DNA of 64,000 nt from Hexactinellida sp. DTS-2022 (lineage: Eukaryota; Porifera; Hexactinellida), in NCBI GenBank assembly GCA_028753945.1, contig JAPNXP010000001.1, positions 6,996,501-7,060,500 on the forward strand. The letters run 5' to 3'. A model generated the notes under the pieces. That model did not search any database. It was not told the origin of the DNA and worked only from the letters and a program-made list of their open reading frames with translations. Position numbers and translations under genes: made by a program. Positions 32,228-43,493 of this stretch are shown piece by piece (the first letter of the stretch is position 1; each line of letters begins with the position of its first letter).

Positions 32228-35144
32228 CTAAATAATCAGGAATCGAACTCTTTTCAATTTCCGCTTTTCTAATCCCTTTAAAGCAAGGCTCGAATTGTAA
32301 TTCTTGACAAGATTTGCAATTAGACAATTTGCTTCACTCCGAACGAGACTTGATAGAATGGTTGAACCTTTCACATTACAAGAAGGACAAGTAGTTCTCC
32401 AACCTTCAAAACCACTATCAAGACCAGTTAGGGAGCCAAAAGCAAGTGTTACTAATATCTTTATAGTTTGACTTCTATCAACAGGGACATAAGTTCACTA
32501 TTACTTTGGATTATAGTTAGAATCTTCCAAACAATAATTATAGATTCCAATGCAAGCTCTGAAGGATACTTTAGACCACACGATCAGAAAGCTGCAGTAG
32601 TTGGTACCGGAATTCGAAGGATTCATCTACTAGAATATCTTTGTCGATAATTAAAAGATCGCGGCATATTAAGCACGGTGAAGAATGCTTAAGGTATTGG
32701 TAGGCAGCATACCCAGCAATAAAAGCTAGTGACTGGAGTGTTGGGGTATCGCACTCAATGGCTGATACATCTGATAGAGCATCAAGAAAAGGATCAATGT
32801 CAATTTCTGTATCTGTATGTACGCTATAAATGGGAGAGAAAGACTGAATAAATTCCTCCATAGAAATCTGGTTGGATGGATGAGTGTTGGTATTAGAAAA
32901 TAGAGTTAATAGATTGGAGATCTTCAAACGACGTTCAGCTTCTAAAATTTGAAGGTACGAAACATGGTAATTTGATCCAGACATCATCCGATAAAGTCCG
33001 TAATGGTGCTCTAGTGGATCTGTCTGTAAGAAACGTGTTAAAATGTAAGCATATCCACACTGTCCAGTTAGATAATTAACTATTTGAGGGAGTACAATGC
33101 ACGCGTGTCTTAAGCTTGTAAAAGTTTGCTTGCTCAATTTGCCATCTTTCAAAGAGTGTGATTCCCAAATCTCTAGCCAATTTACTATCCTGGTTAAAAA
33201 GATAAAGCGTTCGTCATTAACTGTGAAAGGGCGACATGAAGAATCATTTAAACGAATATGCTTATATGGAACATTTACATTAAACATGTTCCATAACGTG
33301 AGTAGAATTTTGACGAAACTAGAGGTGTTTGTTTTCAATTCACTGCAACGTTGATCATTTTGGAGAGCTAGAGCAGCAATCGTGGACTCATGGATTACTT
33401 TCAGGACTAATTTGACATTTTGGCGTTCCAATACAGAAGGATAACATGATTTAAATGTCAACCGCGGGGCTAATTTTGCAAGACTCTCCTTCTCTGAGCT
33501 ATAAAGGGCGCGTACATCTTGGAAAGAAGCGCAGCACACCTTTAAAGGAAATGAACAATAATCAAATCCAATATCGTCAAAATCGGGGTAGAAAAAACAC
33601 TTATAACTGGACTTCAGATTTAGCCAATTGTTTCGTACAGATTTCAAAATATGGACGAAATCGAAAGTGAGATACAGAGGCCTGTTAGGAACACAAGGAT
33701 GAGGTACACATGTTTCAAGCTTACCAACAGGAGAGAATAGTTTGAATAACTTGACGTTAAGAGGATAGTTATCTGTTGAGATTACATCCACACATAAACC
33801 ACAAGTTTCGATATCTTTAATACAAGCGAGTATGATGGGGAATATCTTCTCAGCGGAAAGAGAGGCACATGGTAATAGACGAACTATAGTAGAGCATTTT
33901 TTCTGGAGACTTGATACCATAATAGCGAATACAGTCTTTATTGGATCTTCTGGGCTTAGACTAGAACCATATATCTTGCCTCCTTTATATGTGACATCAG
34001 ATTTTATGTGAATTTCGTCCATTTGCATAACGATATGTTTCTCAGCTTCAGTGAAAGAATTTGTCGCTTGCTTGAGGAAAGGAAAGAATTCACACTCAAG
34101 TCCGAATGAAGAATACAACTTCTCCAAAGTGTTGACATGAGGCAGAGATAGACAAGCCATTTGTTGAAGATACTTATAACATGCTGGTGAAATTAAATGT
34201 GCTTTAAGTGCCATAACCTGTGTGAGGATGTTGTACCTCCGCCTGTTTTTTGGGTACAATACTGTTTTCAAGCTGACATTGGATGAATTGAAGCCTGGAT
34301 ATTTCGGGGGAATCAGTTAATTAAGTTAACTCTAATTCACCATTAGATGAAAGTACTTTGTTAATGAGTAGTTGGATATTGTCCTTCGCTAAAGATAAAG
34401 TCTCATTAACGGTCTTTGAAACAGATTCAGTGGACAGAACAGGAAGAGGGGATATAGAAATCTCACAGAGAATTGGTTCAAGGTTAGTATATCGCTGATT
34501 GAGCAAATTGGAATTGGTAAAATTTCTCCATTACGATAAGCTCTAACTGACAAATCGAAGGACACTAATATATGGGTGTTGACAATGATATTGTGTTCTG
34601 TCAGTAGAGGTAGCATATAAATTAGACTATGATCATCTGGGTATCATAAAGACCATGTTTTAGGTAGGGAAAGCAAAGGTAACTTAGCTTGGATATCCTG
34701 GAAACAATTGATCTGATATTTCTCTTTCTTTTCGCTCTCAGATGCCAGGCTAAGTGTTAATTAATGCTTCATTGAACATTTCCTCATCTTTTGAGGTAGG
34801 TGACACACATCTGCGCTTTTTGGAGCTAATAGATTGAGAACAGATTGAAGGGTGTCCTGGTAGAAAAACTGGAACGGCACCATCTTTTAGCTTTGGGTTG
34901 AGTCTTGGAATTTCACGATAAGTACCATCTCCGTTTGGAACTTTGCGAGTATACTCAACATCCTCCTGACGAAATGATTTACACACACGTAAACCCCCTT
35001 GAATGATTGTAAATCGTCTCTCCGAAGAACCTGAAGCCATCTGTATCTTAGGTCATCTGGTTTCGTAGGTAGTTTAAAAACTGGGACACGGTGATCGTCG
35101 TTGTAGTTGATTTTGCATCCGAAAACGGCACAACTGTTGGGCAT
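32228..35144 (-). pseudogene. P-element-type transposase with THAP domain, frameshifted
   Basis: The 5' end at 35144 starts with MPNSCAVFGC, the first pair of a THAP C2CH zinc domain; VCVNHF (about 34970) supplies the distal C-x2-H, and AVPVFLPGH the closing AVPxF box. These lie in two frames, so a frameshift sits just after NHF. The catalytic body (34320-32571) includes MDEIHIK, STDNYPLNVK, HPCVPN and FDFVHILKSVRN, which match the RNase-H and GTP-binding insertion regions of P/THAP9 transposases. Further on is the MSGSNYHVS block. A one-base break at about 32573 precedes a DRGGL-like C-terminal part in another frame that runs to TAG at 32228. Also stops between 34270 and 34330 (intron or decay). 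Probably inactive. Confidence 0.83.
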
Positions 35145-35563
35145 CGTTAGAAAAAAACTGATAAATTAATGGTAGTAGCATAAATCAAATTATAAGGTTA
35201 ATTAATTAATAGGGAAATGGGCTCTGTAGGGGTATTGTACTAATGGGAATGACATAAATAAATAACAAGATGGATTATTTAGCTGTAGAGCGTAATAAAA
35301 GTATAAATTTGCTATGTATGTTATATACCATAAACCACTTATTTATATTATGGGTGAATAACAACACAAAATTCTAAAATTAGCTTTGTGGTTAATATGC
35401 ATATTTTTCGATATATATCGACTGCTAGTCACCGGAATATCTGTTTTTAAGCGGAATGTCACTAAATTTGTGAAAAATTGCAATTTCGTTTCCCGGCGGC
35501 GACCGCATCCCTGGTCCAGATTTCATATTTTACTGTGAGGCCTTATGTATAGTAGGCTATGAT

Positions 35564-35684
35564 TTGATCTATTGTTTATTTTTCACACTACGTGGGTGAT
35601 CAGTTAGAATTTTCAGGAATGTTTCATCATCCTGAAAATTCTGACTGATCACCCACGTAGTGTGAAAAGTAAACAATAGATCAA
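35564..35684. repeat. 121-bp perfect-arm palindrome inside the right P terminal repeat
   Basis: TTGATCTATTGTTTA begins one arm and TAAACAATAGATCAA ends the other; the arms (with CACACTACGTGGGTGATCAG) pair almost perfectly around the loop ATGTTTCATCA. The left P repeat lacks it and reads straight through at GATCATAGCC, so it is a later insertion: a small foldback MITE. Confidence 0.9.
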
Positions 35685-36365
35685 ATATTTTTCTCTATCG
35701 CCCGGATTCGCCCCCAAGCTTTACTTAGTACTAACTATATCGACATTAACATTGCATTCATAATAACCCAAATTTCAGATATAACTTTGTTTATAGAAAA
35801 ATTTCAATTAATGTCATGGTCAATTATTTGTCCTTTAGTTCCATATCCACATACCTTGCTGTATCTCCGGAAGTATATAAGCTAGAGAGTCAAACTTTGT
35901 CTTAAACAATAGATAATTGGAAGGGATATTATGAGACAGACTAACGTGCCCAAGTACACTTTAGATTTCCAGGGGATACTTGGCCTTAATTTTCAGTTTT
36001 TTTTCGAGTACCAAGTTTTTTTCCTAATTGTAGATATCAAAACATACTAAATAATCATATTATATCGTTCTATTTATGATAGATTTTTAAAAATAGCATA
36101 TATATTGAGTCTCCCGCTTTTTGGTAAAACTCCCGCCAAAATTGGAAAAATCTCCCGCTTTTTTGTTTTCAGAGGTTGGCAACCCTGCCCATGACCCATC
36201 GACCCATGGTCCACTCTGAATCCCAGGGCGCCCCACCCCCTGTATGAAACACTGGTAATGCAGAAAGTATTGCTACTCAGTGCTGGGTATTCTATTTGTG
36301 TTATAAACAATATTATTTAGTGATAATTATTATAACGAACCTTCAATTGTAATTGCTTAAAATTG

Positions 36366-36745
36366 ATTTTTGAGTGGTACTACTGTCACTGGAAAATTGT
36401 CCCCAAAAATTGGTCCGGGGGACCAAAATTCCATGCAAAATTGGTCCTAGGACCATATTTCCATAGAATATTGGTCCCCCGGACCATTTTTTTCGGGTAA
36501 AATGGGTCCGGGGGACCGATATTGCATGGAATTTTTTTTCCAGTGACAGGCTTATTCATATAAATTTTGGGTCCCAATATGGCGAAAATCATTTAGGCTA
36601 CTATTCTAGTAAATACGGTAAGTAAATAAACACAAACCTCAGAGGGACCAATTTTCCACAGAAGGACCAAATTTCCATGAAAATTTTGGTCCCCCAACCA
36701 ATTTTCCAAGGGGACCAAAATTTCCGTGACACTACCACTCAAAAG
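36366..36745. mobile_element. MITE with GGTCCGGGGGACC-type palindromes
   Basis: The inverted ends TTTTGAGTGGTA (left) and TACCACTCAAAA (right) are followed by GTCACTGGAAA-like sequence. The interior repeats TTGGTCC...GGACCAAAATT many times on both strands. Non-coding; family not assigned. Confidence 0.75.
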
Positions 36746-36799
36746 CGAAAAGCGATCGAGGAAGCGTAGCACCCCCCACTTTTTCATTCGGTGAACCAA

Positions 36800-37850
36800 C
36801 GCTCCCTAATTAGAATGAAGTATTTTAAAAACAACATTCTGTCCGGAATTAGAAAGTTTAATTGTTAAGAATTACCAGGAGAAAAATCGCTTAAATGCAC
36901 TAGCTATAATATTCATAGAAAATGACGTAGCCAGCACGGTGTCTTTCGAAAGTACCATTAACAAGTTTTCTTGTTCTTGTTAGAATTTATTCTGATCAAA
37001 ATGAAATTTCCATGGAGCGAGCACCACTTTTGAACCCAATTTAATGAGTTTGTCCCAACTAAGCAGTATTTATCCCGATTAAGCTTATTTTGTCCCGATT
37101 AGCCGAATTTTTTTAGGATTAGCTTCCATTAAAATGATTTGGTTCTTGGGGAGTTGTCCCAATTAAGCGATTGACCCGAGTAACCGGTGACCAATTAAGC
37201 GGAGTATACTGTATATATATTTCAATTTTCTTGAAAGATGCTTTCTCAAATGCAATTCTTAAAAGAGAACGTCCAAAAACTGGCACAGTTGACCCAAAGG
37301 CGCTTCCCACGGCGTCTACAATTCCAATTGCCCAACCCTGGGCATTGCACCCCCCAGAATTTTGTGCTGGATCCATTCCTGCTCGAAAGCCCCTCGTTAG
37401 AGGTCAATAAGATTAAATTTTGGGGAGGCTTAGCCTCACATGCCTCCATTAATAGCAAGTGCACCTCGCGTAATAGCAAGTCACAATTTCCACGGAATTT
37501 GTTTGCTAATATGCGAACTTGTTATTAGAGGAACAGAGTCAAATTAAATGCTGGGGACTGAAAACAGCTTGCTAATAGAGGGCCTGACTGAATGGTGGAA
37601 AACATAAATGAGGAAAACTACTTGACTGAATGATGGAAAATTGTGGAAAATGGTGGAAACGACTTAATGGTGGAAAATGGCTGAATGATGGAAAATTCAT
37701 ATAACAAAAAGTACACACAGCATGCTCATAAGGTACATAGATCATGCTCGTATAAAAGTACAAAGAGCATGCTCGTATATACATGTAAGTACATAGAGCA
37801 TGCTAGTATATAAGTACATAGAGCATACTCGTAAAGATTTTACCCTAGTA
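36800..37850. repeat. Repeat-rich interval without a gene
   Basis: 37040-37220 has several CCCGATTAAGC/CCAATTAAGCGGAG words ending ACTGTA, a pogo-like terminus. 37380-37560 contains CTAATAGCAAGTGC units. 37590-37700 contains GGTGGAAAATGG units that occur inverted at 45520-45680 (CCACCATTCAGTC). 37700-37830 repeats AGTACATAGAGCATGCTCGTATA four times with variation. Open frames in it are not supported as genes. Confidence 0.6.
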
Positions 37851-38211
37851 TAAAAATCCAAAATTTCAGCTGTGCCGACGAATTTCCCTTTGGTAGCACT
37901 ATCTTTTGGTGGCTACTGTTTGGGTAATTGATAGTGCTGTTTTGACAGATATTGCCCCCCCCTAACATTTAGCCCCCCCGGGCATAATCTGTCAAATGTC
38001 CATGGTGTATGACAGATTATGCCCCCCCCCCCCCTGCAAATAATATACACCATTGTTAATGATGACTTGTCCTATTATGTGAAACCTATCAAAGTCTTTG
38101 AGGTTTTGTACCAAGTAAGTGTCAATGATGATACCGAATGTAGATTGTACTTCTGGTGGCTATTAGTATTTCCATAAATACTTAGGACCTTGAAAATGAA
38201 TAAAATCAGAT

Positions 38212-39586
38212 TTGGTTTGCTTCTACATTATGGATCCCTATCACTATGAGTGTATTTTTAAATATCTCAACTCTGGAGAATATCCATTTGATTGTAATAA
38301 GGCTGAGAAGAGAGAACTACGAAGGAAAGCTTCCAGATTCCGCTATCTTGAAGGAAAACTGGTGAAAACTATCCAAGGTCGAGATTTGTTTGTCTTTCAG
38401 ACTAATGAAGTAGATGATGTACTCAAAGAGGTACATGACAATTGACAACTCTGGTCACCAATGCTCTCGATATACTTATAAAATAGCGAAAGATCGTTAC
38501 TTTTGGTCCAGTATGCTGAAAGACATTACACAATATGTACAAGCTTGCATACGTTGTATCAAGAATCAGCCAACTTTGAAAAGCCCCATTAATCCTTTGC
38601 AACCTCTCCCCGTTATAACCAAAGTTTGGTTCCGTGTTGGCATGGACCTTACCGGCCCACTTGTTGAATCCAATGGTTATAAATACATATTAACAGTTAT
38701 AGATCATTTTACACGATGGATAGAGACGCGCCCCCTCCGTACTAAAGAATCAAAAGAAGTCGCCAGAGGTCTATTCTCTATATACTGTAGGCAAGGTGCA
38801 CCTGTCCAGATAATCAGCGATAATGGGACTGAATTCACGAACAAATTACACAAGGAGTTACATGAAGCATATAATTGCAAATTAATATTTTCATCGCCGT
38901 ATCATCCCCAGACGAATGGGCTAGTTGAATCATCCCACAAAGCCCTGAAAAGGTCTCTTATAAAAACTTTGGATGGGAGAAAATAAAAATGGTGCGACTT
39001 TTTGGAAGAAATTACTTTTTCCCTGAATATAAGGCCACGAGAAACAACGCAGTTCTCAGCTTTCGAATTAATGCACGGTTCGCGTAAACCCCTGCTCCCA
39101 ATCCAAGCGGAGAATCTTGCGAGTGTTTATCTTAATACTGGAGGATTAAGCCTGGGAGAATCAGCAAGGGATGAAGAAATCCTTGAATTAGTCAATTCCA
39201 CACAAGAAGTGCAAATGAAAATCAAAGATATTGCTGGTAAATCTCTCGCACATTCCAAAAAGCTAATGAAACAGCAACATGATAAACGATTGACTTCCGC
39301 CTCTTTAAAGAAAATTGAAAAAGGAGATGAGGTGCTCATAGAAAATGTATACCAGAAGAAAAAAGGAGGAAAGCTAGACGACAAGTGGCTTGGCCCCTAT
39401 CTAGTTGATAGAGTTAATCCTACAAATCTCCATATCTGCAGAAACAACTCTATCCAAAGGGTGAAAAAATCTAAAGGAAAGTTATGGAATACAACATCAC
39501 TTAAAAAACTATGCCAAACAAACGACCAAGCTTTGTTAACGATTGCGAAAAGATTGATATCTCTGAGTCAGACGAAGATAGTCTGA
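38212..39586 (+). pseudogene. GINGER DDE integrase, degenerate
   Basis: The encoded protein starts with a retroelement-like N-terminal region and an H2C2 zinc finger (VHDN-SGHQ ... CIRCIKN; about 38430-38570). The integrase core carries GMDLTGPL (Asp), IISDNGTEF (Asp) and GLVESSHK (Glu), about 38640-38940, in a D-D35-E-like arrangement. After NIRPRETT it ends with a GPY/F module (DDKWLGPYL, about 39380). Two defects are seen: a small duplication that shifts frame at about 38440 (GACAATTGACAA) and an in-frame TAA at 38984-38986; otherwise the frame continues. By family it would catalyse integration/excision of the element. No reverse transcriptase or RNase H, unlike Ty3 retrotransposons. Confidence 0.85.
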
Positions 39587-41093
39587 ATGTGAATCAAGAA
39601 ACAGCCTGTCCTACACTACATAATCTTAAAAGAAATAAAGAGGAAGTTCTTGAGGCACTTGGTTCATTTAAGAGTAGAATAATTAACTCCATCAAAGAAT
39701 CAAATCCTCTATCCCTGCTCCACTCTGAACTTCTTAGGCGAATTCACTTTTCTTTCAGAGATATACTTCATTGGAGACTAGATAATTATCCTCCCCATAA
39801 CAGCCCTGGGAGTGAACTAATGGATTTCGACACCACTCAGGAAATCTCTGATATTCTAGTAAAATATATTATTTGGAAAGTTTTGAGATAAAGATTCCGG
39901 AATACCAATTTACCTCTCAGGAATTCGAATTTTCGTCAAAATGGGAAACCGCTAGCATCAACTATACAACAAAGGTACTATTACCCGTAGTCAAAGAACT
40001 CCTTGCAACCCACTTCAACCCAGCCGTCCCTTCTAAATTACAATCGCCATTATTAATACAGTCGAAACCGGTTTTTTCTAACCAATTCTTTACACGGAAA
40101 TAAAGTAAGAAAAATCCAATAGTTAGAATAAACCGATTTAAAATAACACAAAATTGGAATTTCTTACACGTTTAGAATAAATAGTTAGTTAGAAAAAATC
40201 GATTAGTTAGAAAAAACCGGTGTTAGAATAAACCGGTTTCGACTGTACCAGATTCACAGGATTCCCTTCTCATTCTTGAGGAAATTTGTTTAACATGGGG
40301 TGGTCATTACAACGGAGTAAAGTTAATCAATACATGCCCAATCGATAACTTCATCACTTTATTAAGTTTACACAAAGCGAAAATATTTGCAGCCTTCGAT
40401 CAAACTGGAGAATCTCCAAATACTAATTTACGAACCATATTCTCAATGATCGACGAAAGGGATTTTGACAAGGTTAGACTGTGGGCCGCTCCAAAGTTAG
40501 ACATACCCATTATCAACTTTGAATGCAATTTTTTGGGCTACGAAGGAAACATGGTCGAGTTCTTTAAGAATAATCATTTATGTCAGGACATTTACACAAT
40601 AATCTTTCAATGTTGGAGTTGCTGTTATCAGTCCGAGAAAAGGCTCAATTTAACTTCAGTGTTGACATTCAAATTTAATTGTCAGATTTCACATGATCAC
40701 CAGATCAGTTCATGCTTAAATTGTTTAAAGTGTCGAGACCCTAATGCCAATATTGAAAGTCTATCGAGAAACTTTTCAAGAATACCTCCACTAATATTTC
40801 TTGAAGTTGGCCATCTTATCTACTGTGCCATCGAGGAAAGAAACATTGAAGACAATATTACGATAGCTCATCGAGATAGTCAGTTGGAGTACACACTCAT
40901 CGCATACACAGTGCACACACTTCTACATGAGAATAAACTATGGAAAAGTTTGGTATACATATGATGGCATGGAAAGGCCAAAGATGAAGAAGTGGGAAAG
41001 ATTGGAGGGCAGTAATTCTCGTATTCGCATAAATTGCGTAATTTACATACTAACCAACATAATTACTAAACTACTAGTTAGAAATTAAATTTT
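39511..41093 (+). pseudogene. Transposon gene with USP-like cysteine-protease motifs
   Basis: Its start overlaps the integrase 3' end in another frame. A Ser/Glu-rich N-terminus is followed by a frame change near 39880. The pogo MITE at 40059-40245 interrupts it; reading across the TA target site restores one frame into DSLLILEEICLTWGGHY and LINTCPIDNFITLL (about 40330). NTCPxDNF resembles the catalytic Cys box of ubiquitin-specific proteases. Zinc-type pairs follow (CWSCC ... CLNCLKC). Past a frame change at about 40945, WYTYDGM (40950-40970) resembles the USP C-terminal YDD/YDG box. A clear catalytic His was not placed. By context, a partner gene of GINGER elements; function inferred, not known. 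Confidence 0.55.
40059..40245. mobile_element. MITE with TA duplication (AACCGGTTT family) in the protease-like gene
   Basis: CAGTCGAAACCGGTTTTTTC and its inverse AAACCGGTTTCGACTG are terminal inverted repeats flanked by TA (40057-40058, 40246-40247). The interior matches 10437-10575. TA duplication and CAGT start fit pogo/Tigger-like elements. Confidence 0.92.
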
Positions 41094-41354
41094 GTTGAAT
41101 ACTTGACCATTATTAGATTAGAATTGGTCACTAGTTAACATTTCTACGTCTGATTTTGAAATTATTTATTAAAACTAGGTGTTTTTCTCCAACTTTTCAT
41201 AGCTAGCAACACACACAAAAGACATTAAATAAGATACGCATGACCAAAAAATCTTCCGGTAGGGTTAGTGAGGCTAATCCACATCCCGAGTATACATCCC
41301 GCTACGTATTATACAATTTGTGGTATTAGTTAATAACCATAAATTCGGTTGAAG

Positions 41355-42102
41355 CATAGGCGTAGAGTATGACGGGGCGGCCGGGGCACGCCCCGTCAGC
41401 CCTAATGCATTACGGGGCGGAGGCCTCTTCGCCCCGTCAGCTTTCTGTTAAAGATTCCGGAAAATATATAAATATATACAGAGTATGAAATCATGACTAT
41501 TTCAAAGGAGAATAATTATACTTTCCGGATATTTTATCAATAATTTACTGTACGACAGGGGCGTCAGAAGGGGGGGCACAGGGGGGCACGTGCCCCCCTC
41601 AAAAATCTCGGTGCCCCCCTCATCTGTGCATCCCCTCGCCTGTGCCCCCTTCCCCTGTCCTAATAGATGAAATAACAACACCAATGATATACATGAGTTC
41701 AAATGTCATGATACTACTGCTCTTATTCGATGTGAAACTATCAAAAAAGACATAAAATCACGTGGAGTTTTATACTACTAAGAATTAGTTTTGGTCTGTG
41801 CCCCCCCTAAATTCTGATTGCCCCCTCCCCGATAACACGCTTCCGACGCCCCTGCTGTACGAGTATACCAATTGTGGAATCCCGCTTAACGGCCAACTCA
41901 GAATAACGATCATCCCGATATTGCTACTACTATTTATATTCTCGTTCAACCACTTATTAACATTAGTATTAATTGATTTTGGAATAACGACCACCCCGTT
42001 ATTCAAAGTTTTGGCCATTGTTTATGAACGAAAAATTATTTTCAAACACAGAATCACGCCCCGTCAGGTTTTGGTAAAATAATTAATAACTCTACGCCTA
42101 TG
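41355..42102. mobile_element. hAT-type MITE (CATAGGCGTAGAG family) with a nested second MITE
   Basis: The ends CATAGGCGTAGAGTATGACG and the inverse TAACTCTACGCCTATG are flanked by a perfect 8-bp duplication GGTTGAAG (41347-41354 and 42103-42110). It sits in the 3' part of the GINGER element and is interrupted by the element at 41555-41854. Confidence 0.92.
41555..41854. mobile_element. hAT-type MITE (CAGGGGCGTC family) nested in the previous one
   Basis: CAGGGGCGTCAGAAGG and the inverse CTTCCGACGCCCCTG are terminal inverted repeats with the perfect 8-bp duplication CTGTACGA (41547-41554, 41855-41862). Runs of G and C near the ends; no coding capacity. Confidence 0.93.
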
Positions 42103-42293
42103 GGTTGAAGTCTATGTTACGGGAGATGTTGGCTAAACGCTAACATCTTCCGTATTGGAAGATGTTAGCTCGGGAATTTACAAATACTATTACTGAAATC
42201 ACGAAGGAATTTACAGTTCCCAAGCACTTGGTTATAACGAGAGTTCACTGTATATTCATGTTTACTTCTACTATTTACATATTATCTATAGTA

Positions 42294-42642
42294 CAGTCAA
42301 CTCCCGTTATAACGAAGTGCTCGGGATCGTAGTTTCATTTCGTTATATCCGGAGTTCGTTATAAGCGGAGTTCGATCTAAAAAGAGTTCATTACAAGTTT
42401 AATTTCGTTGTAACCGGAGTTTATTATAAACGGATTTCGTTATAACGGCAGTTCGTTATAACCACAGTTCGTTATAACCGGAGTAAATTCAATAGCTTAG
42501 AGGCTATATGGGATTTAAATGACTTCGATATAAAGCGGAATTTCGTTGTAACCGAAGTTTTAATAATGTAATAAGATAGAAGGATTTCCGGACCATTGAA
42601 TGACTTCGTTATATCCGACTTGGTTATAACGGGAGTTGACTG
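42294..42642. mobile_element. pogo-type MITE built of TTCGTTATAACCGGAGT repeats
   Basis: CAGTCAACTCCCGTTATAAC and its inverse at the right end are flanked by TA (42292-42293, 42643-42644). The interior is a series of about 20-base units of the form TTCGTTATAACCGGAGT on the same strand, so the terminal motif has been amplified internally. Confidence 0.9.
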
Positions 42643-43493
42643 TATTTCAGATCAGTAATTATATTTGTAAATTCCCGAGAAAACATCTTGCAATACGGAA
42701 GATGTTGGCGTTTACAAAATCTTATTTGTGGAATCCTTATTACTGCAAATGTTACCAGAAACCTTACCAATGCTACACAACTGGAAACCTGATCAGTGCT
42801 GTGGTTGACTAAACCTCATTAGTGCTGAAGAAAAGCCATACAAATTAACCGAGCCAATATCTTCCAATCGCCAACATCTCCCGTAACATCATCATTCATT
42901 ATCGTAATTAGAACAGTGAGACCTAAATACCAAGACTTTGATAGGTTTCACATACTAAGACAAGTCATCATTAACAATGGTGTATATTATTTGTAGGGGG
43001 GGCAGTATTTGTCATACACCATGGACATTTGACAGATTATGCCCGGGGGGGCTGAATTTTAGGGGAGGGGCAATATCTGTCAAAACAGTGCCTCCAAGGA
43101 AAATCTTGTCAGCACAAGCTGCAATTTTTGATCTTTTCACCATGTCATCATCACTATGGTGTTAAAATATTTCATAAAGGTATTTCAGAAGGCAACTACC
43201 CTTTGAGTGGTGGAAGTTTCCTTTTAGCTCACTTCATTTTAGAGATATTCAAGTTATGCAGTAGAATATAATAGGTGATGAGTCAGCATTTTTTGTTTGT
43301 GTTGGGTGATCACCCAACACCAACCAACCCATTCGAATTATATAATTCACAAAATGCTAAAAACACATTTTTTTAACGATGTCAATCTCACCTCAAGGTG
43401 TCAAGACCCATTTGTATAGGTGGTACTTGTCATAAGGACCTAATGATAAATTGAAAGTTTGTTTCTATCTTATTAGTCCAGCGCAGGCCTGGG

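Larger units (their letters stand above)
26386..35981 (-). mobile_element. P-type DNA transposon with about 390-bp inverted terminal repeats
   Basis: The ends AAGTATCCCCTGGAAATCT (26386) and its inverse (to 35981) begin inverted repeats. The left repeat comprises 26386-26557 and, after a 5.2-kb insertion, 31791-32005. The right repeat is 35475-35981, interrupted by a 121-bp palindrome. Matching landmarks in both include ACTTCCGGAGATACAGCAAG, AATGTTAATGTCGATATAG, GCCTACTATACATAAGGCC and CCAGGGATGCGGTCGCCGCC. Without insertions it would be about 4.2 kb. It carries a THAP-type transposase gene on the minus strand. No clean 8-bp duplication is seen at its borders (GGCT / GGCC only). Confidence 0.87.
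26220..36218. mobile_element. hAT-type MITE (GACCCAT family) forming the outer shell of a nested insertion
   Basis: The left end CAGAGTGGACCATGGGTC (26220) and right end GACCCATGGTCCACTCTG (to 36218) match the termini of 2486-2899, with GACCCAT heptamers next to both. The flanks are a perfect 8-bp repeat AATCCCAG (26212-26219 and 36219-36226). The MITE sequence proper is only about 165 bases at the left and about 240 at the right; the rest is a P element inserted into it. The MITE itself landed in a G-run-rich repeat whose other half continues at 36219 and resembles 9478-9510. Confidence 0.9.
37939..43086 (+). mobile_element. GINGER-type DNA transposon with integrase and protease-like genes
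   Basis: The ends GTTTTGACAGATATTGCCCC (37939) and its inverse (to 43086) begin inverted terminal repeats of about 165 bases that share CATAATCTGTCAAATGTCCA, GGTGTATGACA and ATACACCATTGTTAATGATG. Flanks AGTGCT (37933-37938) and AGTGCC (43087-43092) suggest a 5-6 bp duplication. It inserted in the loop region of a hairpin-containing repeat. It encodes a DDE integrase and a second gene but no reverse transcriptase. Later MITEs are nested at 40059, 41355 (with 41555) and 42294. Confidence 0.85.

Noticed and set aside
37119-37528. Overlapping open frames on both strands near 37.2-37.5 kb
   Set aside because: They conflict with each other, lack motifs and fall in repeat-derived sequence with pogo-like words.
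37939-43086. Polinton/Maverick (integrase plus protease plus about 6-bp duplication)
   Set aside because: No protein-primed DNA polymerase, packaging ATPase or capsid genes are seen, the element is only 5.1 kb, and the integrase has a GPY/F module typical of GINGER.
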